Below, in pieces: positions 24,870 through 34,003 of a stretch of DNA of 64,000 nt. Source of the DNA: Granulosicoccus sp036478565 (GTDB taxonomy: Bacteria; Pseudomonadota; Gammaproteobacteria; Granulosicoccales; Granulosicoccaceae); the NCBI GenBank assembly GCA_965224525.1, contig OZ245050.1:2046001-2110000 (forward strand), written 5' to 3'. Made by a program: the position numbers and the translations under genes. Below the pieces are notes generated by a model that made no database searches, had not been told where the DNA came from, and saw only the letters and a list, made by a program, of their open reading frames with translations. Each line of letters opens with the position of its first letter. Within the stretch, counting starts at the first letter, position 1.

Positions 24870-25499
24870 GCTCTTTCCTAAGCCGTTTATTGATGCGTTC
24901 ACTTGGAGTTGAGTCAACAAGAATTGATGAATCGGACTTTGACAGCATATGTATTATGCGCAATTGTACTTGTTGTGGAATCCACTCGTTAAGGCCATTT
25001 ACTGCGCTTTTATCGCTGTTTGTGCATTTGAGTGATCGTCTGAGGAATGTTAAGGATTTCCATTCACAAGCCTGTCTAACTTGGGCTATCCGGTATCCTT
25101 TGAGGATTCTGCGGAAGCGCCAGAAAGCAACGTCAGACATGTCAACTCGTTTTCCGGCGTCAGTTGTCCAGTTACCAAACTTGCCCCAGACGCGACCTGA
25201 TTTTGTCCAGCCACGCGGTCTTGCTGAGTTACAACGCTGCGCATGTTGCAGACAACGACTGAGATGTTTTGAGACATATTTCGCCCAGCCGTCGTAGCCG
25301 TAAATGTCTTTGATATCCTGAGCAATGGACCGACTTTCGTAGCGTTCAGTCAACTGCAACCAATGGCCAATGACAACATTATGCGCAATCGCATCATCAA
25401 ACCAGATGGCTAAATGCATGTGTGGAATACGTCGTCTCTGCCATTCAACAATCCAGTGACAACGCGTCACACCGAGGCGTCGAAGTCTTTGAAAAAATG
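24853..25499 (-). pseudogene. HUH Rep of the dif element, truncated copy 2
   Basis: It keeps the catalytic P-H-M-H-L-A-I-W-F motif and the tyrosine segment W-A-K-Y-V-S-K-H. It also keeps the native C-terminal tail across the Xer junction (S-K-S-D-S-S-I-L-V-D-S-T-P-S-E-R). The N-terminal part beyond 25499 is gone, replaced by unrelated sequence. Several dozen base differences from copy 1 show that the copies have been separate for some time, or that two related elements integrated in turn. Confidence 0.8.
24937..24964. other. Element-to-element Xer junction (attP-like site)
   Basis: The same centre TATGTA (24948-24953) and XerC arm as in the dif copy are present. The XerD side is CTTTGACAGCA, which matches the dif XerD arm at only 7 of 11 positions. 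A good XerC arm with a weak XerD arm is what attP sites of VGJ-like dif-integrating phages look like. It lies inside the 3' end of the copy-2 rep gene. Confidence 0.75.
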
Positions 25500-26303
25500 G
25501 GCAGCACCCCGGAGGACGGAGGCAAAGATGTTGTTTTGCACATGCTGAGTATTCTGGATGTATCTCGGTATGAGGATTATCATGCTGCTGTTGCCTCGTT
25601 GTTCACGCCTATCGAAGCAGGCAATTATGAATCGAACAAAATCAGTGATTTGATTGAAAATGGCGAAGTCGTTGGCTCGACGTACAGTTGCCCCGATGGC
25701 GGCTCTATCGATTACTTGGGAGCCATCGCTTTCGGTGCTGAAGGCGCCACTTACCGGCTTATCACACAAGCTTGTGAAGTTAACGAACTCACTATCAACG
25801 GAACGCTTTCCGCGACAAGTGGGTCTCGTCGCAGTGATGGCAATGAGTATCTAGAGATCGTTTTTTTTAGAGCGAGTTCAATCATAGACAGTTCACGCCA
25901 AGAAACACTCAACATGATTGGCCCCCTTTCTACTAGACGTTTTGTCGAACCACGAAGATACAACGGCTACTACCTTCATATCCTCAATGAGATCACAATC
26001 GAACCTGTAGATGGACCTGTGACTAGTATCGAGGATTTTACAGCATCGGTAGATACTCCATTACCAGACATCAGTGACGAGACGTTTTCAACCAGTTTTA
26101 CCGTGCGTGGTTTTCAATCGGGTGATTTTATTGTTGACAAATTAGAGGGAGCCCTATCGATATCTGATAACGATGGCACCTTTGCAATAGAGTCGAATAT
26201 CAACATTACCTATCCGGAGGGCCTGCTGTTTCCAGAGCCATTACCGCGTGATTTAGGACATTTTGTGCGCCGCATGGGCGAGTTGTCTGGACTCATCGCT
26301 TAG
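25500..26303 (+). pseudogene. 3' part of an unknown gene cut by the element junction
   Basis: About 267 residues of good coding sequence (G-S-T-P-E-D-G-G-K-D-V-V-L-H, C-P-D-G-G-S-I-D-Y-L-G-A, beta-rich later) start at the junction and end at TAG 26303. Upstream codons in this frame are only the antisense of rep, so the original start is lost. The composition suggests an exported beta-rich protein, but no signal is left. I do not recognise the family. Confidence 0.6.
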
Positions 26304-26304
26304 A

Positions 26305-26595
26305 ATGGTGGCGAACGCTATGAATATCTCACTATTGAACTTGCAGGTTGATGTCGAAGGAGATGTCGATGTGTGTGGTAATCTGATGATGAGTAGAGAT
26401 GTTTCTGTAGGCTTTCAACACATGCGTTGCAATATCCAGTTGACTGTAGCCGAGGATACAGCGGCTACCAGCGTCGATAAATTGTGCAAGGTCGCGGAAC
26501 ATTGTTGTGTGGTTCAGCAAACCCTGCTGAACGCTCCACCGCTGACAACAAATTATAAAATCAATTCTCCAGACACCACGACAAACGCGTCTTGA
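26305..26595 (+). pseudogene. OsmC-family fragment, 5' truncated
   Basis: It reads L-N-L-Q-V-D-V-E-G-D-V-D, D-V-S-V-G-F-Q-H-M-R and K-L-C-K-V-A-E-H-C-C-V-V, the C-terminal half of the OsmC/Ohr-like peroxidase fold. The second catalytic cysteine region (E-H-C-C-V-V) is present. The N-terminal half with the first cysteine is missing. It begins directly after the stop of the previous fragment, a second sign of deletion here. Positions 26596-26806 hold nothing I can support. Confidence 0.6.
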
Positions 26596-26806
26596 CAGGT
26601 AGCATCTTTGATCATAAGACTCACAAGTTCATTCTCTGGAAAACGAACGACGCGACTTGATTGGATTGCTTCGCAGGAGATCAGTAATCTGGAGCAATCG
26701 CTTCGTGCTACACAAAGCATCGTGCAACTCGTAGCGTCCATTAACAGCCAATCCATGAATGTCCCAGACTTCTACGTGTACAGGCCCACACAATTTAGGA
26801 AATATC

Positions 26807-27181
26807 ATGTTTGATCATGTTAAATTCGGCGTCAGCGACTATCCAGCGAGCAAAGCATTCTTCGTCAAAGCACTACAACCGCTCGGTGTAACCGACATTA
26901 CGCAATGGCCGCCGAACGGTATCGAGCTTAGCCAACCAAACGGTGAAGTTTCACTTTGCCTGTATCAAACCGATGAAAAGCCCGCCCATCTTCACTTGGC
27001 GTTCGTTGCCAGGAACCGGCAACAAGTCGAAGCATTCTATCGCGCAGCTCTAGAAGCAGGTGGCAAGGACAATGGTCCGCCTGGTCTGCGCCCGAACTAT
27101 CATGCGAACTACTATGCAGCTTTCGTAATTGACCCAGGTGGGCACAACATTGAAGCGGTTTGCCACGAGCCCGAGGCCTAA
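26807..27181 (+). CDS. VOC-superfamily (glyoxalase-like) protein
   Basis: This 124-residue single VOC domain has F-D-H-V-K-F-G-V-S-D at the start, metal-site candidates H-L-H-L-A-F-V-A in the middle, and Y-Y-A-A-F-V-I-D-P-G-G-H-N-I-E-A-V at the end. Family members are lyases, dioxygenases or resistance proteins; the substrate is not predictable. The ATG at 26807 is preceded by TTTAGGA at good spacing, so the longer frame from 26759 is rejected. Confidence 0.85.
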   Translation: MFDHVKFGVSDYPASKAFFVKALQPLGVTDITQWPPNGIELSQPNGEVSLCLYQTDEKPAHLHLAFVARNRQQVEAFYRAALEAGGKDNGPPGLRPNYHANYYAAFVIDPGGHNIEAVCHEPEA

Positions 27182-27350
27182 CCATTCGCTCAACCGGACA
27201 GTTTTTGGCGGCCCGCATTTGGTCTTCATTTCATTATCCAGGGTGAAGGTACTACCGTGAATTTCCTGCGCCGTCGCGAGATAGATGTATTAGCGAGAGC
27301 AATATGCAGCTAATCAGCAGGCAAAACAAACACGTGCAAAAACCGCTAGG

Positions 27351-28541
27351 TCATCGATCGATAGACGGCAGCGTTGGCCTGCTTCTCTGGTGGAGCATTT
27401 CACAACCCTGATCAGTAATCAGGATATTTTCCTCATGCACCATCATTTTTCCGGTGGCAAGGGTCATCCCCGGTTCCAGTGTAAGGACCATCCCTGGTTG
27501 TAGAACAACGTCGCCGTCTGGTACGTTGGACGGCCATTCTGTCAACTGCATACCTAGTCCATGGCCCATGCGACCAACGTCGTTACTCATACCCCCCGCT
27601 GCTTCCAGTATCGACCACATAGACCGCCAGATGTCACCGGTGGTACGTCCCGGCGCGGCCACCTGCAAACCGGCTTCGACGGAGCAGTACAGCGTTTCGT
27701 AGGTGCGATGAGTATCGCTATCAACCCTACCAAAACCAAAGTTACGATCAAAGTCGCTGAAGTAACCATCGAAGTTAGCACCGGTATCAATGATCAACAC
27801 ATCGCCTTCACTGAGAAACCGATCTGTCGGCCCCATAATAATATTGTCGTAACCTCCCTGCCCTGACGCAGCGATCAGATAGGGGCAGGCATCAACGCCG
27901 AGGCGTAACAGCTCAAGGTGCATCATTTTACAGGCGTCACGCTCCGTCATTCCGGCACGCAGATGCTGCAACAGATGATCGAAACCTGCAGCGGTGACTT
28001 CGCAGGCAAAACGTATTTTGGCAATCTCTGCGGCTGATTTTATACCGCGAATATGACGAACGATCTCAGAAACGTCTAGCATGTCATGCTGGCCCAAATG
28101 ATCCTGAAGGCTGGCGAAGTTGGTCGCCGGCATTCGCAGATGCGTCTCCGGCCCCAGCATTGCTCCGATACGTAGATAGCGTCGACTGACCTCCGCCAGG
28201 GTTTTGCTCAGAAGCGAGACGCCGTCGTCCTCCGGACGAGGAGATGGCCAACTACGGACATCATCAATCCAGTTCTGTTCGAAACCGGCGACACCGATCT
28301 CCGGTACCACAGCAATCGGTTGTCCGTTGGTGGGTACGACCAGGAACCAAGGACGGGTTGGACTTTCCCAGAACTGCGATTTAAAGCCACTAAAATAGCG
28401 AAACTCGGGCTCTGTGGTAAAAAAAACGGCATCGATTCGCTGCTTTGCCATAAGCCGTTGCAGCTGCTGGGTGCGCCGTTCAAATTCGACGCGTTCAAAC
28501 CCTCGTACGGGGGCTATAAGTGCGTCAGTCATATTGAACAT
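27351..28541 (-). CDS. M24-family metallopeptidase (Xaa-Pro dipeptidase/ectoine hydrolase-like)
   Basis: The protein has 396 residues. An N-terminal creatinase-like domain (F-F-T-T-E-P-E-F-R-Y-F-S-G-F) precedes the pita-bread catalytic domain with all five metal ligands: Asp in I-I-D-T-G-A, Asp in F-S-D-F-D-R, His in M-G-H-G-L-G-M, Glu in L-E-P-G-M and Glu in H-E-E-N-I. In ectoine-degradation loci a related enzyme (DoeA/EutD) is encoded with a EutA-like protein, as it is here. Ectoine hydrolysis is one option; another N-acyl or peptide substrate is equally possible. An ATG at 28532 has better spacing to the purine-rich AGAAAG. Confidence 0.85.
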   Translation of the reverse strand: MFNMTDALIAPVRGFERVEFERRTQQLQRLMAKQRIDAVFFTTEPEFRYFSGFKSQFWESPTRPWFLVVPTNGQPIAVVPEIGVAGFEQNWIDDVRSWPSPRPEDDGVSLLSKTLAEVSRRYLRIGAMLGPETHLRMPATNFASLQDHLGQHDMLDVSEIVRHIRGIKSAAEIAKIRFACEVTAAGFDHLLQHLRAGMTERDACKMMHLELLRLGVDACPYLIAASGQGGYDNIIMGPTDRFLSEGDVLIIDTGANFDGYFSDFDRNFGFGRVDSDTHRTYETLYCSVEAGLQVAAPGRTTGDIWRSMWSILEAAGGMSNDVGRMGHGLGMQLTEWPSNVPDGDVVLQPGMVLTLEPGMTLATGKMMVHEENILITDQGCEMLHQRSRPTLPSIDR

Positions 28542-28635
28542 CTTTCTAGTTTTTTGCTCGGCTGTTGCCGTCGTTTCGGAAATGACATTGGCATGGTTCC
28601 AGTGTGTCAGGAAATTTCGAAAAAAGAGCTAAAAT

Positions 28636-29412
28636 TCAGACTGTCTGGATATGTTCGGAGCCTCTTGATAACAACATGCCAAACCCTTCCACAGAAGCGG
28701 GGTAATTCACCAATTGCAGGCTATGCCAGGCCAGCGCTTGGTTGCTGCTGACGACCGGCTTACCCAGACAGTGCTCTATATGCTCTATCACTAGTGAAGC
28801 GCGCAGTGCTGTGCAAGAAATAAACAGCAGATCCGCTTGAGGGTTGCAAACCCCCACAGCTGTTTCCGCTATATCCTCGGGAGTAATGAAAGTCATAGCG
28901 GTGTCATCTTCATAGCCAAAGCCAGCGATGTTCAACACCTCCAGACCTTCGCTTTCAAACAACGCAGCAACGTCGCTGTTTACTGCCTTGGTATATGGCG
29001 TGAGGATCGAAATGCGTTTTGCACCAAAATATCTGAATGCGCACAAAGCTGCGGTTACGGGGTTGGTGACAGCGACACCAGGGCAGCTTTGATGCACCAA
29101 TTCGGTAATTCGATTACTACCGATAGCGACAGTACCAGAGGTGCATCCATAGATCATTGCATCCAGATCTGTACCGGGAAGAATGGCACCTGCGGCAGCG
29201 CTGATACCGGGCGCCATGGCGCGCAGGTTCTCAATGGTTAGCGGGTTTACATTGCGGACTCGATTGGTGAATATCTCCACACTCTTGGGGTAGATTCTGC
29301 GTAGATCCTGTTCGATATTAAAGTCAGTTGCCAGTGCAATCACACCGATCCGTCCGGCAGGAGCCAGATGCTCCAGGGGTTGTCGATGTTCCACGGTTGC
29401 AAATTCTGTCAT
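28636..29412 (-). CDS. Asp/Glu-racemase superfamily protein, EutA-like
   Basis: The protein has 258 residues from the ATG at 29412 (GCGAGAGAATA precedes it; the longer frame to 29475 lacks support). The two catalytic-type cysteines are at Y-G-C-T-S-G-T and F-I-S-C-T-A-L-R, as in maleate isomerase/arylmalonate decarboxylase-type racemases and the EutA protein of ectoine operons. It lies between the M24 peptidase gene and the ammonia-lyase gene on one strand, 94 bp from the former. I infer an isomerase or racemase step in the same pathway. Confidence 0.8.
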   Translation of the reverse strand: MTEFATVEHRQPLEHLAPAGRIGVIALATDFNIEQDLRRIYPKSVEIFTNRVRNVNPLTIENLRAMAPGISAAAGAILPGTDLDAMIYGCTSGTVAIGSNRITELVHQSCPGVAVTNPVTAALCAFRYFGAKRISILTPYTKAVNSDVAALFESEGLEVLNIAGFGYEDDTAMTFITPEDIAETAVGVCNPQADLLFISCTALRASLVIEHIEHCLGKPVVSSNQALAWHSLQLVNYPASVEGFGMLLSRGSEHIQTV

Positions 29413-29567
29413 TATTCTCTCGCTGCCTGCGGATGCTCCTTCATTGGCTTCCCTGTTAATACTGAATCTGCACAAGTCTTAGCAGGTGTTTTAACATTAC
29501 AAACAAGACGCTGTGACACTACATGTATGAATCTGTTTAACAAGGAAATAGACTCCAATGCAGAGGC

Positions 29568-30776
29568 TTAACCTACCAGCAGCTGATACAGTTCCGGATC
29601 GGTGGCACCCTCCGTCCCGATAACAAGTATCTTGCTTTTGGCATTCAAATCCAGAGCTTTTGTGAATTTTCCAGAGTCACGCGCCAAAAGTACCGCCGCA
29701 AGACCCGGCACAGCAGATTCACCGGCCTCGATGGATGGATCCCGTTTGTAGCCCTTGGCCAACAGGCGCATGGTTGCCGGTATGACCTCTTCGCTCAGAG
29801 TCATGAAATCGTCAGCACCGTTGGCTAGTATTTGCCAGGCCAACGCTGATACTTCACCGCAAGCCAGGCCCGCCATTATCGTCTTCAGGTCACCTTCGAC
29901 CACAACAGGTTCGCCCGCTTTTGCACTTAGTTGCAGACAGTTTGCTCGCTCCGGTTCGACCACAACAAGTCGAGGACGTCTGTTACCCCACATGTCCCAA
30001 AAATAGCCAGAGACTGCTGAGGCCAAGCCGCCCACTCCGCCTTGTACGAACACATGTGTCGGAACATCTCCATCTAGCTGTTCGACAATTTCGGATAACA
30101 TCACAGTGTAGCCCGTAGCGACATCCTTGGGAATTTCCATGTATCCCGGGTAACTCGTGTCGGACACGATAATCCGGTCTTTGAATTCTGCATCGATTGC
30201 AGCCTGGCGAACCGAATCATCGTAGTTGCCGCCAATACGAATTACCTCGGCCCCGAATGATTCCATCGCCTCCTTACGCCCTTGAGAGACATCACTGTGT
30301 ATGTAAATAACGCATGCGCAACCAAACATTTGCGCGCCCCAGGCGACTGAACGGCCATGATTCCCATCAGTTGCGCAACTGACCACCAGCTCTGACGCTT
30401 CAGTTACCCACCGCCCCTCAAGCAGTTCGGCAATGGTTGGTCGAATACTGACGCGTCGCTCTAGCACCTGTTGCAACTGCCGAGCTACTGCATAGGCTCC
30501 ACCCAGCGCCTTAAAGCTCTTCAGACCGAAACGATGAGATTCGTCCTTGTAGAATATTGATGCAACATCCAGGGTTTCAGACAAAGAAATCAAGCTATGC
30601 AAGGGTGTTACCGAATATCCAGGCCAGGTTTTTATATCCCTGATAGCTTCGGCGGCTCCGGCCACGCTAATTATCGCTTTCTGCGAATCAGAATAAGGGC
30701 AGCTAGCATCTGCCTTGGGGTTAGCAAAGTGGGTCAGTGATCCGTTAAAATCCAGCATGATAGTCGATTCTTTCAT
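29568..30776 (-). CDS. dpaL: Diaminopropionate ammonia-lyase (PLP, fold type II)
   Basis: The protein has 402 residues. PLP lysine Lys89 lies in G-L-K-S-F-K-A-L-G-G, with T-D-G-N-H-G-R-S-V-A-W, G-G-V-G-G-L-A-S-A-V and T-I-M-A-G-L-A-C-G-E. These match DpaL/YgeX along its length and set it apart from ordinary threonine dehydratases. The enzyme converts 2,3-diaminopropionate to pyruvate and two ammonia. It is the first gene of a three-gene set with the EutA-like and M24 genes. An ATG at 30758 is an alternative start. Confidence 0.85.
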   Translation of the reverse strand: MKESTIMLDFNGSLTHFANPKADASCPYSDSQKAIISVAGAAEAIRDIKTWPGYSVTPLHSLISLSETLDVASIFYKDESHRFGLKSFKALGGAYAVARQLQQVLERRVSIRPTIAELLEGRWVTEASELVVSCATDGNHGRSVAWGAQMFGCACVIYIHSDVSQGRKEAMESFGAEVIRIGGNYDDSVRQAAIDAEFKDRIIVSDTSYPGYMEIPKDVATGYTVMLSEIVEQLDGDVPTHVFVQGGVGGLASAVSGYFWDMWGNRRPRLVVVEPERANCLQLSAKAGEPVVVEGDLKTIMAGLACGEVSALAWQILANGADDFMTLSEEVIPATMRLLAKGYKRDPSIEAGESAVPGLAAVLLARDSGKFTKALDLNAKSKILVIGTEGATDPELYQLLVG

Positions 30777-31532
30777 CTAATCAAACGATACGCCCATATC
30801 AGGTAAGATAAGAATTGGAGAATGCAATTTTTCTCAACGTTGCTCCTCCAACCCTGGAAACACTCTGAACCATGCTAATGTAATTCCGCTTAAGAAGTTC
30901 TATAGATCAACACCGATGTCACTATGCAGATCATCCGTATTTTTCTGCCACCGATTGCTGCCAACATCAAATGTAACATCGTCCAACACTAAAAACTTTA
31001 CTCAAATAACGCGCGTATGAGGCATTCAACCTTAGATTCGCTTGATCAACTTGTGCGAACTCGAAAATATTCGCATTGATCAGGTTGTGTTTCTGTATCC
31101 ACTTCGGCCCAATCAATCAGGCAGCTGATACCAGAGCCTGATATGTGCTAATGACCCATCTGTTGGCAGATTGCCTACCGTCCAAGAATTTGTTGACGAC
31201 GCCAATTTCTCCGCGTTGGTTGATTTCCGGGTTGTTTGCGTTGGACATAAAATTACATTTTACATGTTTAGTCCACCCTACCCTTCCCCTGTTTTGCGGT
31301 CGAAATGAACACATAAAAAATTGCAAGTACCAGTATCGTTATAATCTTACCAAAACCCATTTCTATCTCCAATTTCACTGCAGATCCCAAAGCCAGGGCG
31401 GGCTGTTGCTGCATTTCCAGTGTATCCAGCCAACATGGCAGGAATATCCAAATCCTACCTTAAACGACTTTGCCAACCAGTTGTATGTTGACCAATCTGC
31501 GGTCATATATAGTGATGCGTTGGTAGCGCCTG
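30777..31532. other. Intergenic region without a recognisable gene
   Basis: These 756 bp separate dpaL and the RNase T2 gene. Short open frames occur on both strands (for instance 31117-31326 minus) but show no family pattern or start signals. The stretch 30900-31080 is AT-rich and may hold the dpaL promoter. Confidence 0.5.
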
Positions 31533-32615
31533 CTACTGCAACCCAGCCGGATCTATAATTCCTTCAGGGCACCCTAACGACGTTTTAGAAGCTGCTAGCA
31601 ATAACGTGTTCAGCTCTGCGCGCTCATCAATCAGCCCTTTCAGGTTTATTTTTAATCCCAGCAACAACACGCGGTTTCCATCCCCTTCGCAGTGGAATTG
31701 AACACGGTCCCCGGTGCCCTTGCCAAAAGCACTATTGAACTGATCTCGAATGGTTTGTGTCGATACATTTTCACCAACGTTTTTTGCCAAAAACTGCCCA
31801 ACCGCAGATTGGTTGATGTTGTCCGTAATCGCAATGGTGTCAGCGTAGTACTCCTCCGCACCACCCTCGCCCATATGGCACGTACCGTGTTTAATCCATT
31901 CATGCCGTTGCAGAAAACTTGATGTACCCGGCATCAATACGCGAAGCTTCCCCCTCGTACCGGCACTAAGCGCCAGCTCCGGCAACTTCGCCCATTGCTT
32001 TCTCACGTCCAGTTGGCGCATGGCTGCCGAAACGTTGCAATACACTTTGCCACGAGGTTGTGCCCATAACCCATGTATTGAAAGCTGCGTTTCGGCTATC
32101 GGGCGTTCGCCATCGTTTAGCTCCCGGCATTCCGCCTTGTTTGGCTTGAGCTCACAAAATGCCGGTTGCCAGCTCAATGCCAGTAGGTTGTCGGATGATT
32201 CATTACCCACCACTATTGGCTCAAGTGGTTCGTCAAGCGGCTCATTCACTACTGTCGTATCCGGTTCGACTACATGTATACCGCAGCTGGTCGCTACCCA
32301 TCGCATATCGGCTACAGGTGCGTCAGGCATCCGTATTTGATAAAACTCGCCATGTTCCTTGTTCCTGCCCAACAGTTCATAGGCTCTGGAGGGTTCTACT
32401 CGGACATTGCCAGGGTTGGTCTTCTTTTTCTTTGAGACGAATACCTCACATGCCTGAGAGGCGATGAAGTATCCGTCAAGTGGCACAAAGGCAAATGCAT
32501 GATCGGGTACAAGCAAACTGGCCACGCCCAGCGACAGCGATGCCAGTTGGCTGGCGGATGCTCTGAACACAGGAACTTTTTGGGCCGTCTGATCCAGTAT
32601 ATGGAAAATCGTCAT
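31533..32615 (-). CDS. Exported RNase T2-family ribonuclease
   Basis: The protein has 360 residues: an N-terminal signal ending near H-A-F-A, then a unique region of about 100 residues, then the T2 core. Both active-site blocks are present: CAS-I L-S-I-H-G-L-W-A and CAS-II H-E-W-I-K-H-G-T-C. These contain the catalytic histidines and glutamate. It degrades single-stranded RNA in the periplasm or outside. It is downstream of the MFS gene by 8 bp and likely co-transcribed with it. Confidence 0.88.
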   Translation of the reverse strand: MTIFHILDQTAQKVPVFRASASQLASLSLGVASLLVPDHAFAFVPLDGYFIASQACEVFVSKKKKTNPGNVRVEPSRAYELLGRNKEHGEFYQIRMPDAPVADMRWVATSCGIHVVEPDTTVVNEPLDEPLEPIVVGNESSDNLLALSWQPAFCELKPNKAECRELNDGERPIAETQLSIHGLWAQPRGKVYCNVSAAMRQLDVRKQWAKLPELALSAGTRGKLRVLMPGTSSFLQRHEWIKHGTCHMGEGGAEEYYADTIAITDNINQSAVGQFLAKNVGENVSTQTIRDQFNSAFGKGTGDRVQFHCEGDGNRVLLLGLKINLKGLIDERAELNTLLLAASKTSLGCPEGIIDPAGLQ

Positions 32616-32623
32616 AGCGGTGT

Positions 32624-33844
32624 CTATTTACGTCGACGGGCCAGGCGGAATATAGCTGGCGATGTCCGCAGGAGCATAACGAATCTGCCACGCTCGGCGC
32701 TGGGTACAGCAGCTCTTGCCCGCATGCGCCACAGTATCAACACGATGAGCAACACATGTACGACTGTCGTATAGGCAAACAGGCTGCGCGGCCCGAATTT
32801 ATCTATCAGGCCGCTCGACAACAAGGGACCAATCATAGCGCCGAGTGAGAAGAAAAACGTCAGCCCCGTTGCAACGACTACGTAGTCGTCTTTACCGGCG
32901 TGATCATTAGCGTGTGCGGCTGACAGTGAATATAAAGGTAGCGCAAACGCACCAAAACCGAATATGCCTATGTAGTTCAATACGGGGGACTGTCCCGCCA
33001 CACTCGTCAGATACAGCCCCGTCAACGCTGCACCGGCGGTGGCGATCAGCAAAATAATTCGTCGATCATAGCGATCTGACAACGAACCGAGCGGATACTG
33101 CAGCACAGCACCGCCAATAATCCCCGCACTGATGAACGCTGCGATATTGTTAACTGACATGCCAATGGCTTGCGCATACAAGGGGCCGACCAGACGGAAA
33201 GCGGAATTGGTCAAGCCGATACTGAAACAACCGATACAGGCAATTGGTGACAGTACCCAGATTTGTCGTAAATTAAAACTGGCAGTGTCAGGCAACTTCG
33301 GTTGAGATCGATCGGCAAGCGATACCGGAACCAATGAAAGTGTCACCATAATTGACAACACAGCGAATACCGTGAAACCACCAATGCCAAACAGGGGGAT
33401 GAGGAACTGTCCGGCTGTAACAGCACTCAGATCGATAATTCTGTAGATCGATAAAACGCGTCCGCGGTTCACGTTGTCAACGCTGGAGTTCAGCCAGCTT
33501 TCCACCGTTGTAAATAAACCGGAGAAACATAGACCGCTGATAAAGCGAAGGCCAATCCAGGCGTATGGGTCAAGCATCAACACCAGAAGCAAGGAGGCAC
33601 AGGCAGCAATGGCTGCAAGGGACGCAAACGTGCGTATATGCCCCACCGCGCGGAGTAGCCGGGGTACATTCCAGCAGCCGATCAGGAACCCGCCAAAATA
33701 GGCTGCACCCATCAGGCCGATCATGGAGGGCGTATAGCCTTCGCTGGATCCGCGCAAGGCGATAAGGGTTCCCTGCATGCCGTTGCCGGCAAGCAAAATA
33801 CCAGCAGCGACCAGCAGGGGTATGAGCTGTTTAAACGAATGCAT
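32624..33844 (-). CDS. MFS transporter
   Basis: The protein has 406 residues and twelve predicted helices. It has R-G-S-S-E-G-Y-T-P-S-M-I-G-L-M-G-A-A-Y-F near helix 2 and G-S-L-S-D-R-Y-D-R-R in the central loop, the MFS loop motif. The overall pattern is closest to the YcaD/small-exporter branch. The substrate is unknown. It directly precedes the RNase T2 gene. Confidence 0.85.
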   Translation of the reverse strand: MHSFKQLIPLLVAAGILLAGNGMQGTLIALRGSSEGYTPSMIGLMGAAYFGGFLIGCWNVPRLLRAVGHIRTFASLAAIAACASLLLVLMLDPYAWIGLRFISGLCFSGLFTTVESWLNSSVDNVNRGRVLSIYRIIDLSAVTAGQFLIPLFGIGGFTVFAVLSIMVTLSLVPVSLADRSQPKLPDTASFNLRQIWVLSPIACIGCFSIGLTNSAFRLVGPLYAQAIGMSVNNIAAFISAGIIGGAVLQYPLGSLSDRYDRRIILLIATAGAALTGLYLTSVAGQSPVLNYIGIFGFGAFALPLYSLSAAHANDHAGKDDYVVVATGLTFFFSLGAMIGPLLSSGLIDKFGPRSLFAYTTVVHVLLIVLILWRMRARAAVPSAERGRFVMLLRTSPAIFRLARRRK

Positions 33845-34003
33845 CGATTGTCAGACCTTTACTGATTCAGGCTAGCCTTGCAGGATACTCCGACATGTTC
33901 GGTGATTGCATGGTCTGATATCGATACTTTTATTCGGCGTTGTGAACAGTAGACGATTACGGCAGCTGCGCAATCATACGTCGCGCAGTTGCGGTCCCGG
34001 TGC

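Larger units (their letters stand above)
22997..25499. mobile_element. Inovirus-like mini-element integrated at dif, one full and one truncated copy
   Basis: Sequence from 22997 repeats from 24948 onward, giving a unit of 1951 bp. Copy 1 carries an HUH Rep gene, a DUF3653-type regulator, one unknown gene and a structured intergenic region. Copy 2 matches copy 1 for 552 bp and stops abruptly at 25499/25500. The Rep family, the regulator and Xer-site integration are all typical of filamentous phages (CTX/VGJ-like). No coat, pIII, pI/Zot or ssDNA-binding gene is present, so this is more like an RS1-type satellite than a full phage. Confidence 0.8.

Noticed and set aside
25422..25499. Start of the 293-residue plus-strand frame at 25422
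   Set aside because: The first 26 codons are antisense to the truncated rep copy 2, so they are a fusion artefact and not the original N-terminus.
31117..31326. Possible small gene in the dpaL to RNase T2 gap
   Set aside because: There is no ribosome site, no recognisable family, and overlapping frames on the other strand are equally good.
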